From Pseudarthrobacter oxydans (lineage in GTDB: Bacteria > Actinomycetota > Actinomycetes > Actinomycetales > Micrococcaceae), in NCBI RefSeq assembly GCF_013314975.1, contig NZ_JABTYH010000011.1:62001-126000 (forward strand): a DNA stretch of 64,000 nt. Reading direction: 5' to 3'. The translations under genes were made by a program, and so were the position numbers. The notes below the pieces were generated by a model. That model searched no databases. It saw only the letters and a program-made list of their open reading frames with translations, and was not told where the DNA came from. The first letter of the stretch is position 1, and every line of letters starts with the position of its first letter. Below are positions 25,932 through 34,575 of the stretch, one piece after another.

Positions 25932-27815
25932 TCAGGTCCGGTGCAGCGAGTCGTACTGGACCGCGTGCCGGACCGGGGCGTTGGGCGCCCCGTACCCGTT
26001 GTAGCCGCCGCGGCGTTCCACCATTTCGAAGAACACACTGCCCACCGTGGCGGTGTAGAAGTGGAGGAATTCGCCGTCGGCATCGCGGTCGTAGAGGAGG
26101 TTGAGTTCCTGCAGGGTGGCCAGGAAACCGGGGTCGAGGTCGAACCGGGCGTCCAGGTCCTCGTAATAGTTCGCGGGGATCTGCAGGAATTCGAGGCCCC
26201 GGTCCCGGGCGGCCCGGGCAGTGGCCACGAGGTCCTTTACGGCGAACGCGATGTGCTCCTGGTAGGTCTTGCGGACTTCGCTGCGGGCCTGCTGCACCGG
26301 CGCCAGGTTCAGCACCAGCCGGACGGCGGCGTCGGAGGTGGTCATCACCTGCGAGCGCACCAGCCCGCTGGGGCTGGGCACTTCGGCGAAGGGCTGCGGT
26401 TCCAGGGCCAGGGCGCTGGTGTAGAACAGGACGGCCTCGTCGAAGTGCTGCCACGGCTGGGCGAGGTTGACGTGGTCGATGACCGCAGCCGCACCCGGCC
26501 CGCCGGAAGGAGTGCGGTGTTCCAGGCCTTCCCCGAATTCACGGGTCCAGGCTGCCGTGCCGTCCGGGCTGCCCTGGCACAGGAAGATTTCCGTTGAGTC
26601 GGGCGCGGAGATGCCCTGGAAGACTTCCTCGTCGGCCTGGACCTTGCGGGCCACTACGGGAGCCTTGAGCTGCTGCGCCCGGGCCGAGGCAATCACGGGT
26701 GAATCGACGTCGAACCCCAAGGCGGCGATCGACGGTTCGGCGTGCGATGCCGCCTGCTCGTTGATGATCACGCGCGCCTGGCCCATGGTCCACAGCTGCA
26801 CGTCCTTGGTGCGGTGCCTGCCCTCGAACCCGAAGCCGAGCTGGCCCAGGAGCTTCTCAAGCCGGGCGGTATCGTCCGCTTTGACCTCGGCGAAGTTGAA
26901 GCCCGCCGGTTCGCTGACCTTGGGCAGCGTGGCGAGTTCCATGGGATAACGACGGCGGGAGGCAGCACTGCCGCCCTCTGCGGCTTCCGCGCTGCCTGCC
27001 AGCCATTTGGCGCTCTGTTCCTCCAGCCAGATGAGCGAGCGCATGGCGTCCACGGCTGTGCGGTCCACATCCGACTGGCGGAAGACGTCGTTGAAGACCT
27101 CCAGGGAGACCGGGCCGGAGTAGCCGGCCCGGACCACGTGGCCCATGAACTTGGCCAGCTCGAACTGCCCCTCGCCCGGGAACACGCGGTAGTGGCGGCT
27201 CCAGGACAGCACATCCATGGTGAGTTTCGGGGCGTCCGCAACCTGGACGAAGAAGATCTTCTCCGGGTCAAGCTTTTCTATTGGCGCGGTGTCCCAGTCG
27301 CGGGACAGGATGTGAAAAGAGTCCAGGCAGGTTCCCAGGTTGGGGTGGTCCACCATCTCCACCAGGCGGTAGGCGTGCTCGTAGTCGTTCACGTGCTTGC
27401 CCCAGGCCAGGGCCTCGTAGGCCACCTTGATGCCGTGGTCGCCGGCAAGTCCGGCCAGCTGGGCGAGCTGTTCGGCGCGGACGGCGTCGTCGTCGATCGT
27501 GGCCGTGGCAACGTTGGAGCAGACCAGGATGGTGTCCATGCCCAGGCGGGACATCAGGTTGAACTTCGCTTCCGCCCGCCGGAGGTTCGCCTTCAGCAGG
27601 TCCGGGGCCACGCCGTCGAAATCCCGGAATGGCTGGTAGAGGTCCAGCCCCAGGCCAAGGTCTGCTGCCATGGACCGGACGTCCCCGGGGCCCAGCGGTG
27701 AGGTGACCAGGTCCTGTTCAAAGATTTCGATGCCGTCGAACCCTGCGATGGCACAGGCCTGCATCTTCTCCTTCAGGGTGCCGGAGAGGCAGACGGTGGC
27801 GATTCCGGTGCGCAT
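25932..27815 (-). CDS. quiC: 3-dehydroshikimate dehydratase fused to an HPPD-like domain
   Basis: A 627-aa bifunctional-looking protein. Residues 1-270 form a xylose-isomerase-like TIM barrel with the QuiC metal ligands E134 (AYEAL), D165 (CLDSFH), Q191 (FVQVADAP) and E239 (SLEVF); this domain converts dehydroshikimate to protocatechuate. Residues ~300-620 are a 4-hydroxyphenylpyruvate-dioxygenase-like VOC domain with a possible 2-His-1-Glu triad, H448, H521 and E597. Such fusions are known in Pseudomonas QuiC1, where the role of the C-terminal domain is unclear. Start ATG 27815 shares its A with the upstream stop (TGATG). It links the quinate/shikimate branch to pcaHG. Confidence 0.93.
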   Translation of the reverse strand: MRTGIATVCLSGTLKEKMQACAIAGFDGIEIFEQDLVTSPLGPGDVRSMAADLGLGLDLYQPFRDFDGVAPDLLKANLRRAEAKFNLMSRLGMDTILVCSNVATATIDDDAVRAEQLAQLAGLAGDHGIKVAYEALAWGKHVNDYEHAYRLVEMVDHPNLGTCLDSFHILSRDWDTAPIEKLDPEKIFFVQVADAPKLTMDVLSWSRHYRVFPGEGQFELAKFMGHVVRAGYSGPVSLEVFNDVFRQSDVDRTAVDAMRSLIWLEEQSAKWLAGSAEAAEGGSAASRRRYPMELATLPKVSEPAGFNFAEVKADDTARLEKLLGQLGFGFEGRHRTKDVQLWTMGQARVIINEQAASHAEPSIAALGFDVDSPVIASARAQQLKAPVVARKVQADEEVFQGISAPDSTEIFLCQGSPDGTAAWTREFGEGLEHRTPSGGPGAAAVIDHVNLAQPWQHFDEAVLFYTSALALEPQPFAEVPSPSGLVRSQVMTTSDAAVRLVLNLAPVQQARSEVRKTYQEHIAFAVKDLVATARAARDRGLEFLQIPANYYEDLDARFDLDPGFLATLQELNLLYDRDADGEFLHFYTATVGSVFFEMVERRGGYNGYGAPNAPVRHAVQYDSLHRT

Positions 27816-28696
27816 CAGGCAGCCACCTCTTCTGCGGCCACGAGCTCCAGGAAGTGCGAGCGCATGCGGTCCGGATCGGGTTCCAGGCCCGTGAAGATGC
27901 GGAAGGCATCTGCGGCCTGGCCCACTGCCATCCGGCCGCCGTCCAGGACCTCGCAGCCCTTGGCGCGGGCGCCCCGGACGAGCTCGGTGTCGATGGGGCG
28001 GTAGACAATGTCCGCCACCCAGTGCCGGGACTCCAGCAGCTCCAGGTCCAGCGGAACGCCGGGGTGGGCGGCCATCCCCACGGGGGTGCAGTGCACCAGG
28101 CCGTCGGCCAGCGGCATCAGCTGCGGCAGCTCCGCCGTCGTGCGCGCCACAACGGTGCTGTCCGGGAAGAAGCCGGCCAGTTCGGCTGCCCGGGCGGCGC
28201 TGCGGGCAGCATCCATGTCCACGAGGTCCAGGTGGCGGACCCCGGCGGTGAGGAGGGCGTAGGCCACGGCGGAACCTGCCCCGCCGGCGCCCAGCTGGAC
28301 CACCCGGTCCAGCCTGGCGCCGGGAAGTCCTGAGGAGAGGGCTGCGGCAAAGCCGGAAAAGTCTGTGTTGTGACCTATGAACCGGCCGCCGTCGATCACC
28401 ACGGTATTGACCGCACCGAGCCGCACGGCGTCCGGCGTCACCTCGTCCAGGTGCTGCAGGACCAGCTGCTTGCAGGGGTGCGTGATGTTCAGGCCGTTGA
28501 AGCCGAGGTTCCTGGCACTGCGCAGCAGCTCTCCCACCGAGTCGCCGGGAAGGCCGAGTTCCACGAGGTCGATGGGCCGGTAGAGGTAGCGCAGGCCCTG
28601 GACATCCCCTTCGCGCTCGTGCATGGGCGGGGTGAGTGACGGCATCACACCATCGCCGACCAGTCCCACCAGGTAGGACTCAGTTCGATTACTCAT
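27815..28696 (-). CDS. Quinate/shikimate dehydrogenase (second copy)
   Basis: A 293-aa AroE-fold enzyme, first gene of the quiC-pca operon. It carries SLTP (20-23) with the Thr of catabolic quinate/shikimate dehydrogenases, catalytic K76 (NITHPCK) and D112 (GHNTD), and a GAGGAG cofactor loop. NITHPCKQ and VNTVVIDG resemble the Corynebacterium QsuD protein more than the first copy (17257-18129) does. It overlaps quiC by one base. Two copies may divide quinate and shikimate or serve different inducers. The promoter contains the TTGTTC-N7-GAACAA palindrome at 28804-28822. A biosynthetic AroE role is disfavoured by context. Confidence 0.93.
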   Translation of the reverse strand: MSNRTESYLVGLVGDGVMPSLTPPMHEREGDVQGLRYLYRPIDLVELGLPGDSVGELLRSARNLGFNGLNITHPCKQLVLQHLDEVTPDAVRLGAVNTVVIDGGRFIGHNTDFSGFAAALSSGLPGARLDRVVQLGAGGAGSAVAYALLTAGVRHLDLVDMDAARSAARAAELAGFFPDSTVVARTTAELPQLMPLADGLVHCTPVGMAAHPGVPLDLELLESRHWVADIVYRPIDTELVRGARAKGCEVLDGGRMAVGQAADAFRIFTGLEPDPDRMRSHFLELVAAEEVAA

Positions 28697-28803
28697 CCGT
28701 GCAGCTCCTTTGGTACGGCACCGGGCAGGAGCAGTGCGCCAGGCGGGTGCTGCTGCTGCGGTGTTGAAAGTTACGGTACATCATTTGTTCTATCAGCGCA
28801 CTG

Positions 28804-28822
28804 TTGTTCTACATACGAACAA
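28804..28822. promoter_or_regulatory. Perfect inverted repeat upstream of the quiC-pca operon
   Basis: TTGTTC (28804-28809), seven bases, and GAACAA (28817-28822) make a perfect palindrome between the divergently placed dehydrogenase (start 28696) and the end of the IclR gene (28832). A second half-site, ATTTGTTC, lies at 28783-28790. The length and symmetry fit an IclR-dimer operator; a similar element is at 17108-17126. Confidence 0.6.
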
Positions 28823-28831
28823 ATAGCCGAG

Positions 28832-29659
28832 TCAGCGTTGCGGCAGGCGGGCCGCAAGCTCGGCGGCCGCCTCCTGCAGCAGCGGGACGCACGCCGCCAG
28901 TTCCTCCAGGCCCATGCGGAAGACGGGGACCGCCGTTGCCAGGGAAGCGAAGGCGTGGCCCTGGGAGTTGAGAAGCGGAACGGCGACGGCACGCATGCCC
29001 ATCTCGTTTTCCTCGTCCATCACGGCATATCCTTGGCGCCGGACCTTATCGATTTCCGCGCGGAAGGCGTCCCGCTCCGTGATGGACTTTTCCGTGAGCT
29101 GCTCCAGCGGGAGATCCTCCAGCAGCCGTTCGCGGTCGGCGTCCTCCGCAAAGGCAACCAGCACTTTTCCGACGGCGGTAGTGGAGAGGGAGCCCAGGTG
29201 GCCGGGGTCGCTGGTCACCCGGAACATCTGCGGACCGTCCACCTTGTTGACCGTGAGGTGGTGGTGGCCGTCGCGGACGCTGAGGATGGTGGCCTCGCCC
29301 GTCTGTTCGGTGACCCGGCGGAGGACCGGCATGGCCGTGCCGGCGAAGCCGTGGTGGTTGGAGACCCGCTGGCCCAGCTGGAAGATCCGCAGGCCCAGGT
29401 GGTAGCGGCGGCCGTCCGGTTCGTAGTCCACGAAGCCGTCGCGGGTCAGGGACCCCAGCAGGCGGTAGGTGGTACTGAAGGGCAGCTCGGCCCGTCGGGA
29501 GATCTCTGCGGCACTGGCTCCGCGCGGCTCATCGCCCAGGAGGACCAGGAGGCCCAGGGCCTTCCCCACCATGTCCGTGCGGTCCGCTTTGGCCGCCTTG
29601 GCCTCAGGAGGGGTGCCAGCAGTTACGTCGTTGTCCGCTGTGGCTTGGTTCACACTCAT
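28832..29659 (-). CDS. IclR-family regulator divergent from the MFS transporter
   Basis: A 275-aa regulator. The DNA-binding domain is around residues 30-95 (DMVGKALGLLVLLGD, then ASAAEISRRAELPFSTTYRLLGSL), and the effector domain contains LGLRIFQLGQRV and the STTAVGKVLVAF helix. It differs clearly from the two PcaR-like proteins at 13003 and 18160, so it represents another branch. ATG at 29659 with GGGAGC upstream; the frame back to 29755 crosses the promoter and is not used. Three ATAGTGA elements in the 230-bp divergent region are candidate binding sites for it. Confidence 0.9.
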   Translation of the reverse strand: MSVNQATADNDVTAGTPPEAKAAKADRTDMVGKALGLLVLLGDEPRGASAAEISRRAELPFSTTYRLLGSLTRDGFVDYEPDGRRYHLGLRIFQLGQRVSNHHGFAGTAMPVLRRVTEQTGEATILSVRDGHHHLTVNKVDGPQMFRVTSDPGHLGSLSTTAVGKVLVAFAEDADRERLLEDLPLEQLTEKSITERDAFRAEIDKVRRQGYAVMDEENEMGMRAVAVPLLNSQGHAFASLATAVPVFRMGLEELAACVPLLQEAAAELAARLPQR

Positions 29660-29675
29660 GGATCGATGCTCCCAC

Positions 29676-29740
29676 ATAGTGAGAGTTATTTCTAGATAGT
29701 GATTATTTTCTTGACAGGTGACCGCACTCACAGTCACTAT
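29676..29740. promoter_or_regulatory. Divergent promoter with three ATAGTGA elements
   Basis: ATAGTGA occurs at 29676-29682 and 29696-29702 (20 bp, two helical turns, apart) and inverted as TCACTAT at 29734-29740. A TTGACA -35 hexamer (29711-29716) and CACTAT (29735-29740, 18-bp spacer) give a good promoter reading toward the MFS gene, and its -10 lies inside the inverted element. This arrangement fits IclR repression. Confidence 0.55.
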
Positions 29741-29889
29741 TGCTGTATCGCACAAGTAGCTCCCACCATGTGGCTACTGCCCGGGTTATCCCGCACCAAT
29801 GCCGAGCCGCGCCTCCACCTGAAGGCAGCGCCGGCCGCGAGCCCCCCCCTGATCCATCCGCGACAAAGTCGTCACATCTAAGGAACTCC

Positions 29890-31209
29890 ATGAGCCAGAC
29901 ACTTCCGTCCGCCGAGCCAGGCATTGCCGCCCCGGCCGGGACGCCGAAGAAGGCAGCCCTCGCCAGCTTCCTGGGCAGCGCCGTCGAATATTACGATTTC
30001 TTCATTTTCGGATCCGCAGCAGCCCTGATCTTCCCCACGGTCTTCTTCCCCAATGCTGACGCGAACGCGGCCATCATGTCCTTCGCCACGTTCGGTTTCG
30101 CCTACGTGGCGCGCCCCGTGGGCGCCGTGATCCTGGGGCACTTCGGTGACAGGGTGGGCCGGCAGAAGGTCCTGATGTTCACCCTCCTCCTGATGGGTGC
30201 CTCCACCTTCCTCATCGGCTGCCTGCCGGACTTCAACACGGTTGGCTGGTGGGCTCCCGCCCTGCTGGTGCTGGCCCGGCTCTGCCAGGGCCTGTCCGCC
30301 GCCGGGGAACAGGCCGGAGCCTCCTCCATGACCCTTGAGCACGCCCCGGACAACCGGCGCTCCTTCTTCACCTCCTGGACCCTCACGGGCACCCAGGGCG
30401 GCCAGATCCTCGCAGCCCTGGTCTTCATCCCCGTCCTGGCCCTCCCGGACGAGATCAAGTACGGCATTGGCTGGCGCATCCCGTTCTGGCTGAGCGCCGT
30501 GGTGGTTGTTGTTGCCTTCTTCATCCGGCGCACCCTGCACGAGCCGCCGGCCTTCGAGGAAGCCCAGAAGACCGCCCAAATTTCCAAGCTCCCGGTTGCC
30601 GACCTGCTCAAGGCCCACTGGCGCGACGTCCTCCGCGTGATCTGCTGCGCCTTCATCGCCGCCGTCTCCACCGTGTTCGGCACCCTCGCCATCAGCTATG
30701 CCAAGACCGTGGCGGGCGTCGACGGCACCACCACCCTCTGGCTCGTGGTCGGCGCCAACTTCGTGGCCCTGGGCACCCAGCCGATCTTCGGCATGCTGGC
30801 TGACAGGATCGGCCGCAAGCCCGTCTTCATTTACGGGGCTGTGGCCAGCGCCATCCTGACGCCCGTCTTCCTGCTCAGCCTGGAATCCGGCAGCGTGCCG
30901 CTGATGTTCCTGTCCGCCATCGGCTTCTTCTCCTGCGGCTACGCAGCCTCCAACGCCGTCTGGCCGTCCTTCTACGCCGAGATGTTCAGCACCAAGGTCC
31001 GCTTCTCCGGCCTGGCCATCGGCACCCAGCTGGGCTTCCTGATGGCAGGGTTCGCACCTGCAATCGTGGCGGCCATGGGCGGGATCAGGCCCGGCGGCTG
31101 GGTCCAGATCAGCATCTTCACCGCCGTGATCTGCGGCATCGCGGCCATCTCCGCCCTGACTGCCAAGGAGTCCTACAAGACCCCCACCACGCAGCTCGGC
31201 CTCAAGTAG
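29890..31209 (+). CDS. MFS transporter, metabolite:H+ symporter type (shikimate/aromatic acid)
   Basis: A 439-aa twelve-helix permease. EYYDFFIFG in helix 1, GHFGDRVGRQKVLMFTL in loop 2-3 and ADRIGRKPVFIYG in loop 8-9 are typical of the MHS family (ShiA, PcaT, KgtP). The ATG at 29890 follows AAGGA, giving a ~140-nt leader from the predicted promoter. It is divergent from an IclR gene and adjacent to the quinate/shikimate-pca operon, so uptake of shikimate, dehydroshikimate or protocatechuate is the likely role. It would be a second import route beside tctCBA. Followed by a strong terminator. Confidence 0.92.
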   Translation: MSQTLPSAEPGIAAPAGTPKKAALASFLGSAVEYYDFFIFGSAAALIFPTVFFPNADANAAIMSFATFGFAYVARPVGAVILGHFGDRVGRQKVLMFTLLLMGASTFLIGCLPDFNTVGWWAPALLVLARLCQGLSAAGEQAGASSMTLEHAPDNRRSFFTSWTLTGTQGGQILAALVFIPVLALPDEIKYGIGWRIPFWLSAVVVVVAFFIRRTLHEPPAFEEAQKTAQISKLPVADLLKAHWRDVLRVICCAFIAAVSTVFGTLAISYAKTVAGVDGTTTLWLVVGANFVALGTQPIFGMLADRIGRKPVFIYGAVASAILTPVFLLSLESGSVPLMFLSAIGFFSCGYAASNAVWPSFYAEMFSTKVRFSGLAIGTQLGFLMAGFAPAIVAAMGGIRPGGWVQISIFTAVICGIAAISALTAKESYKTPTTQLGLK

Positions 31210-31255
31210 AACCCCGCCCGGCTGGAAGTACCGTCCAGCCCGGTTTTGGAACCGG

Positions 31256-31289
31256 AAAGCCCGCCATTCCCCCCATATGGCGGGCTTTT
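31256..31289 (+). terminator. Rho-independent terminator after the MFS gene
   Basis: AAAGCCCGCCA (31256-31266) pairs perfectly with TGGCGGGCTTT (31278-31288) around an 11-nt C-rich loop, followed by TTCCCC. It lies 47 bp after the MFS stop. The A-rich 5' flank allows weak function on the other strand for the convergent ligase gene too. Confidence 0.9.
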
Positions 31290-31377
31290 CCCCGTTGAAA
31301 AATGGGCTGTTCCGGCGCCGCCCGGGGCAGCAGGCACGACGTCGGGTGGCCGGGGACGCCGGCGGCCTCCCCAAAAC

Positions 31378-32475
31378 CTAGGGCCGGCCGGCCTCCAGCA
31401 CCGACGCCAGGTCAAAACTGACCGGCTCCTCCAGCTGCGCGTACGTGCACGATTCCGGGTCCCGGTCCGGCCGCCAGCGGTTGAACTGGGCCGTGTGCCG
31501 GAACCGTTCCCCCTCCATGTGGTCGTACCGCACCTCCACCACCAGCTCCGGGCGGAGTGGTACGAAGGACAGATCCTTGCCGGCGCTCCAGCGGCTGCCC
31601 TCGGCGTTGCGCGGCGTCCGTTCCCCCTCCTCCTGCTTGGCCCACGCCCACGGGTGGTCATCGAAGGTGGTTACCAGCGGCTGGAGCTGCTCGTACAGCT
31701 CCTTGCGCCGCTTCATGGGGAAGGCGCCGATCACGCCCACGCTGGCCAGGCCGCCGTCGTCCTTGTACAACCCCAACAGCAGCGAACCGACCACATCCGG
31801 CCCGCTCTTGTGCAGGCGGTAACCGGCCACCACGCAGTCAGCGGTGCGTTCATGCTTGGTCTTGAACATCACCCGCTTGTCCGGCTCGTACCGGCCGTCC
31901 AGGCGCTTGGCCACAACGCCGTCCAGCCCGGCGCCCTCGAACTGGCGGAACCACTGCTCCGCCGTCTCCTTGTCCGTGGTGGCGGCGGTGAGGTGGACCG
32001 GGGCCTTGCTTGCCGCGAGCGCCTTTTCCAGGGCCGCACGCCGTTCGGTGAAGGGCCGGCCGGTGTAGTCGTCGTCACCGAGGGCCAGAAGATCGAACGC
32101 CACGAAGGAGGCCGGTGTCTGGGAAGCGAGCAGCTTGACCCGGCTGGCTGCGGGGTGGATGCGCTGCTGCAGGGCGTCGAAATCGAGGCGGTCGCCGGAG
32201 GAACCGACCAGGATGATCTCGCCGTCCACCACGCAGCGTGGCGGCAGGTTCTCCTTCAGCGCCTCAACAAGCTCGGGAAAATAGCGCGTCATGGGCTTCT
32301 CGTTGCGGCTGCCGATCTCCAGCTCATCGCCGTCCCGGAAGATGATGGACCGGAATCCGTCCCATTTCGGCTCATAGCTGAGGTCCCCGCCCCCTGCAAC
32401 ACCAGGAATGCCGCTGACGGCCTTGGCGAGCATGGGCGGGACGGGCGGCATCACGGGAAGTTCCATGCTGCCCAT
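31378..32475 (-). CDS. ATP-dependent DNA ligase (LigC-like)
   Basis: A 365-aa ligase. Motif I KWDGFR holds the AMP-accepting lysine K37; VDGEI (motif III), LDGVVAKR (IV) and VMFKTKHER (V) follow, then a C-terminal OB domain ending near EPVSFDLA. It joins nicks using ATP and, as a stand-alone ligase without Ku-linked polymerase or nuclease domains, resembles mycobacterial LigC rather than LigD. No Ku gene is nearby. The start could be ATG 32475 or 32466. Its role is probably repair, with NAD-dependent LigA doing replication elsewhere. Confidence 0.92.
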   Translation of the reverse strand: MGSMELPVMPPVPPMLAKAVSGIPGVAGGGDLSYEPKWDGFRSIIFRDGDELEIGSRNEKPMTRYFPELVEALKENLPPRCVVDGEIILVGSSGDRLDFDALQQRIHPAASRVKLLASQTPASFVAFDLLALGDDDYTGRPFTERRAALEKALAASKAPVHLTAATTDKETAEQWFRQFEGAGLDGVVAKRLDGRYEPDKRVMFKTKHERTADCVVAGYRLHKSGPDVVGSLLLGLYKDDGGLASVGVIGAFPMKRRKELYEQLQPLVTTFDDHPWAWAKQEEGERTPRNAEGSRWSAGKDLSFVPLRPELVVEVRYDHMEGERFRHTAQFNRWRPDRDPESCTYAQLEEPVSFDLASVLEAGRP

Positions 32476-32518
32476 TCTTGCCCGGGGACGTGCCCCTGCG
32501 TAACCCCGCCCCGCGGGC

Positions 32519-33442
32519 TCACCCCGCCAGCAGCCACACGATGAGGATCAGGAACGGCGCCGCTGCCGCCGTTGACAGCAGGACCGTTTCGCGGGCCACT
32601 GCGACCCCGCGCCCGTACCTGCCGGCGAACAGGAACACGTTCTGGGCTGTGGGAAGGGCGGCCATCAGCACCACGCCCAGGAGCATGTGCTGGTCCAGGT
32701 TGAAGATAAAGCGTCCGACGGCGAACGCCACCGCGGGCATCACCGCGGACTTCAGCGCCGTGGCCGTCAGGATTTCGGCCGTGTGCCCGCCGCTTCGCAG
32801 CATCCGGGTGCCGTGCAGGGACATGCCGAAGGCGAGCAGCACCACCGGAACGGCAGCCCCGCCCAGGAGGGTGAGGGGTGCCATCACAGGAGGAGGAAGT
32901 TCCACCCGGAACGCGGCCAGGACCACGCCGAGCAGGGACGCGATGATCATCGGGTTGCGGAAGGGCTGGGAGAGCAGCAGCCTGGGCGACACCCGGCCGG
33001 CGGCGGAGAGGTCCAGCAGGGTAAGGACCACGGGCGCCAAGAGGAGGAGCTGGACCAGCAGGACCGGTGCCACCGGGGTGGCGTCGCCCAGGGCGTACAG
33101 CATGATGGGGATGCCGATGTTGTTGGCGTTGACGTAGGAGCTGGCCATCGCGCCGACGGCGGTCTCAGCCAGCGGCCGCCGGAACCACAGCCTGCTGGCC
33201 AGCACGTACAGCAGCGCCGTGGCCGACGCCGTCAGAATGGCCAACGGAACGTAGGCGGAGAAGACCACGGTGAGGTCCGATTCCAGGACCACCGTGAACA
33301 GCAGGACGGGGTTGGTGATGAAGAAGGCAGTGCGGGTGAGCGCCGAGACCGTGGGTTCCCCGCCCAGCCCGCAGCGCGCAGCAATGTAGCCCACGGCGAT
33401 GACGGCGCCGATTACCGCCAGCCCCACCAGCACACCGCCCAC
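32519..33442 (-). CDS. AEC-family transporter (auxin-efflux-carrier type)
   Basis: About 307 aa with ten hydrophobic helices. The helix-5 region YVNANNIGIPIMLYALGD and the later FRNPMIIASLLGVVLAAF are the conserved crossing motifs of the AEC/MdcF family, which exports or imports dicarboxylates and auxin-like acids. The start is uncertain: the frame is open to 33553, but that would leave only 30 bp to the divergent LLM gene, so the GTG at 33442 (GAAGGA upstream) is proposed. Substrate unknown. Confidence 0.82.
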   Translation of the reverse strand: MGGVLVGLAVIGAVIAVGYIAARCGLGGEPTVSALTRTAFFITNPVLLFTVVLESDLTVVFSAYVPLAILTASATALLYVLASRLWFRRPLAETAVGAMASSYVNANNIGIPIMLYALGDATPVAPVLLVQLLLLAPVVLTLLDLSAAGRVSPRLLLSQPFRNPMIIASLLGVVLAAFRVELPPPVMAPLTLLGGAAVPVVLLAFGMSLHGTRMLRSGGHTAEILTATALKSAVMPAVAFAVGRFIFNLDQHMLLGVVLMAALPTAQNVFLFAGRYGRGVAVARETVLLSTAAAAPFLILIVWLLAG

Positions 33443-33582
33443 GAGTGGTACGTCCTTCCAGCTCCGCCGCCTGCGCAGGAATTCCGGGATGCGCAGTAAT
33501 ACAGGCTTCAAACTTATCTGACAAGTGGCGCCGGGCAGGCCAGCCCTCGACACGGCACCCCTGCGGACGGTAGAGGTTAACG

Positions 33583-34575
33583 ATGGTTACCGTCGGCTTC
33601 CACGCCTCACACGAACAGATCAGTCCCGCCCAGCTGCTCAAGGACGTCCAGCACGCGGAACAGGCAGGATTCGATGCCGCCATGTGCTCTGACCATATTG
33701 AGCCGTGGTCCGCCCGGCAGGGCCACTCCGGGTTCGCCTGGTCCTGGCTGGGCGCGGCGCTGGCCACCACCAGCCTGCGCTTCGGTGTGGTGACCGCCCC
33801 GGGCCAGCGGTACCACCCCGCCATCATCGCCCACGCCTCGGCCACCCTGGCCTGCATGTTTCCGGAACGGTTCTGGATGGCCACCGGGAGCGGCGAGAAC
33901 ATGAATGAGCACGTCACCGGTGACGCCTGGCCGCCGAAGGAAACACGGCAGCGCCGGCTGGAGGAGTGCGTTGAGGTGATCCGCCGGCTGCATCGCGGTG
34001 AGGAGGTCACCCACCACGGCCTTGTCACCGTTGAACAGGCCCGGATCTGGGACGTGCCGGACTCCCCGCCGCCGATTATCGCACCGGCCATCAGTGTGGA
34101 GACCGCCCGCCGCTCTGCAGCCTGGGCGGACGGCCTGGTCACCATCAACCAGCCGGCCGGCAAGCTCAAGGACATGCTGGCGGCATACCGGGACAACGGC
34201 GGCCGCGGCAGGACCGCGCTGCAGGTGCACCTGTCCTGGGCCCCCCGTGAACAGGACGCGGCAGCCATTGCGCTGGACCAGTGGCGGACCAACACCTTCG
34301 CCCCGCCGGTCCCGTGGGACCTTCCCACGGCCGGGCATTTCGACGGCGTGAGCGGGCACATCGGCGAGGACCAGGTCCGGAAGGCGGTCAACGTCTCGGC
34401 AAGCCTGGACCAGCACGCCGAGTGGCTGGGGGCGTACGCGGCCCTGGGCTTCGACGAGCTCTACCTGCACTTCGTGGGGCAGGAGCAGGCCCCGTTCATT
34501 GATGCGTTTGCAGCAGATGTCCTTCCGCAGCTGCAGGGCTCGAAGGTCCAGGCGCCGGCGCAGGCACCCGCATGA
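33583..34575 (+). CDS. LLM-class flavin oxidoreductase (non-F420 subfamily)
   Basis: A 330-aa TIM-barrel luciferase-like enzyme. MVTVGFHASHEQISPAQLLKDV and AMCSDHIEPWSARQGHSGFAWSW are typical of the TIGR03885-like branch related to F420-dependent glucose-6-phosphate dehydrogenases but thought to use flavin. WMATGSGENMNEHVTG corresponds to the cofactor-phosphate loop. The ATG overlaps nothing upstream. Its stop overlaps the GH13 start (ATGA, 34572-34575), and the pairing of this subfamily with a trehalose-synthase-like GH13 recurs in actinobacteria to my knowledge. The substrate is unknown. Confidence 0.85.
   Translation: MVTVGFHASHEQISPAQLLKDVQHAEQAGFDAAMCSDHIEPWSARQGHSGFAWSWLGAALATTSLRFGVVTAPGQRYHPAIIAHASATLACMFPERFWMATGSGENMNEHVTGDAWPPKETRQRRLEECVEVIRRLHRGEEVTHHGLVTVEQARIWDVPDSPPPIIAPAISVETARRSAAWADGLVTINQPAGKLKDMLAAYRDNGGRGRTALQVHLSWAPREQDAAAIALDQWRTNTFAPPVPWDLPTAGHFDGVSGHIGEDQVRKAVNVSASLDQHAEWLGAYAALGFDELYLHFVGQEQAPFIDAFAADVLPQLQGSKVQAPAQAPA

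Noticed and set aside
29878..31374. Minus-strand open frame opposite the MFS transporter
   Set aside because: His/Gly/Glu-rich shadow translation; the transporter strand has clear MHS motifs and a ribosome site, and the terminator fits plus-strand transcription.
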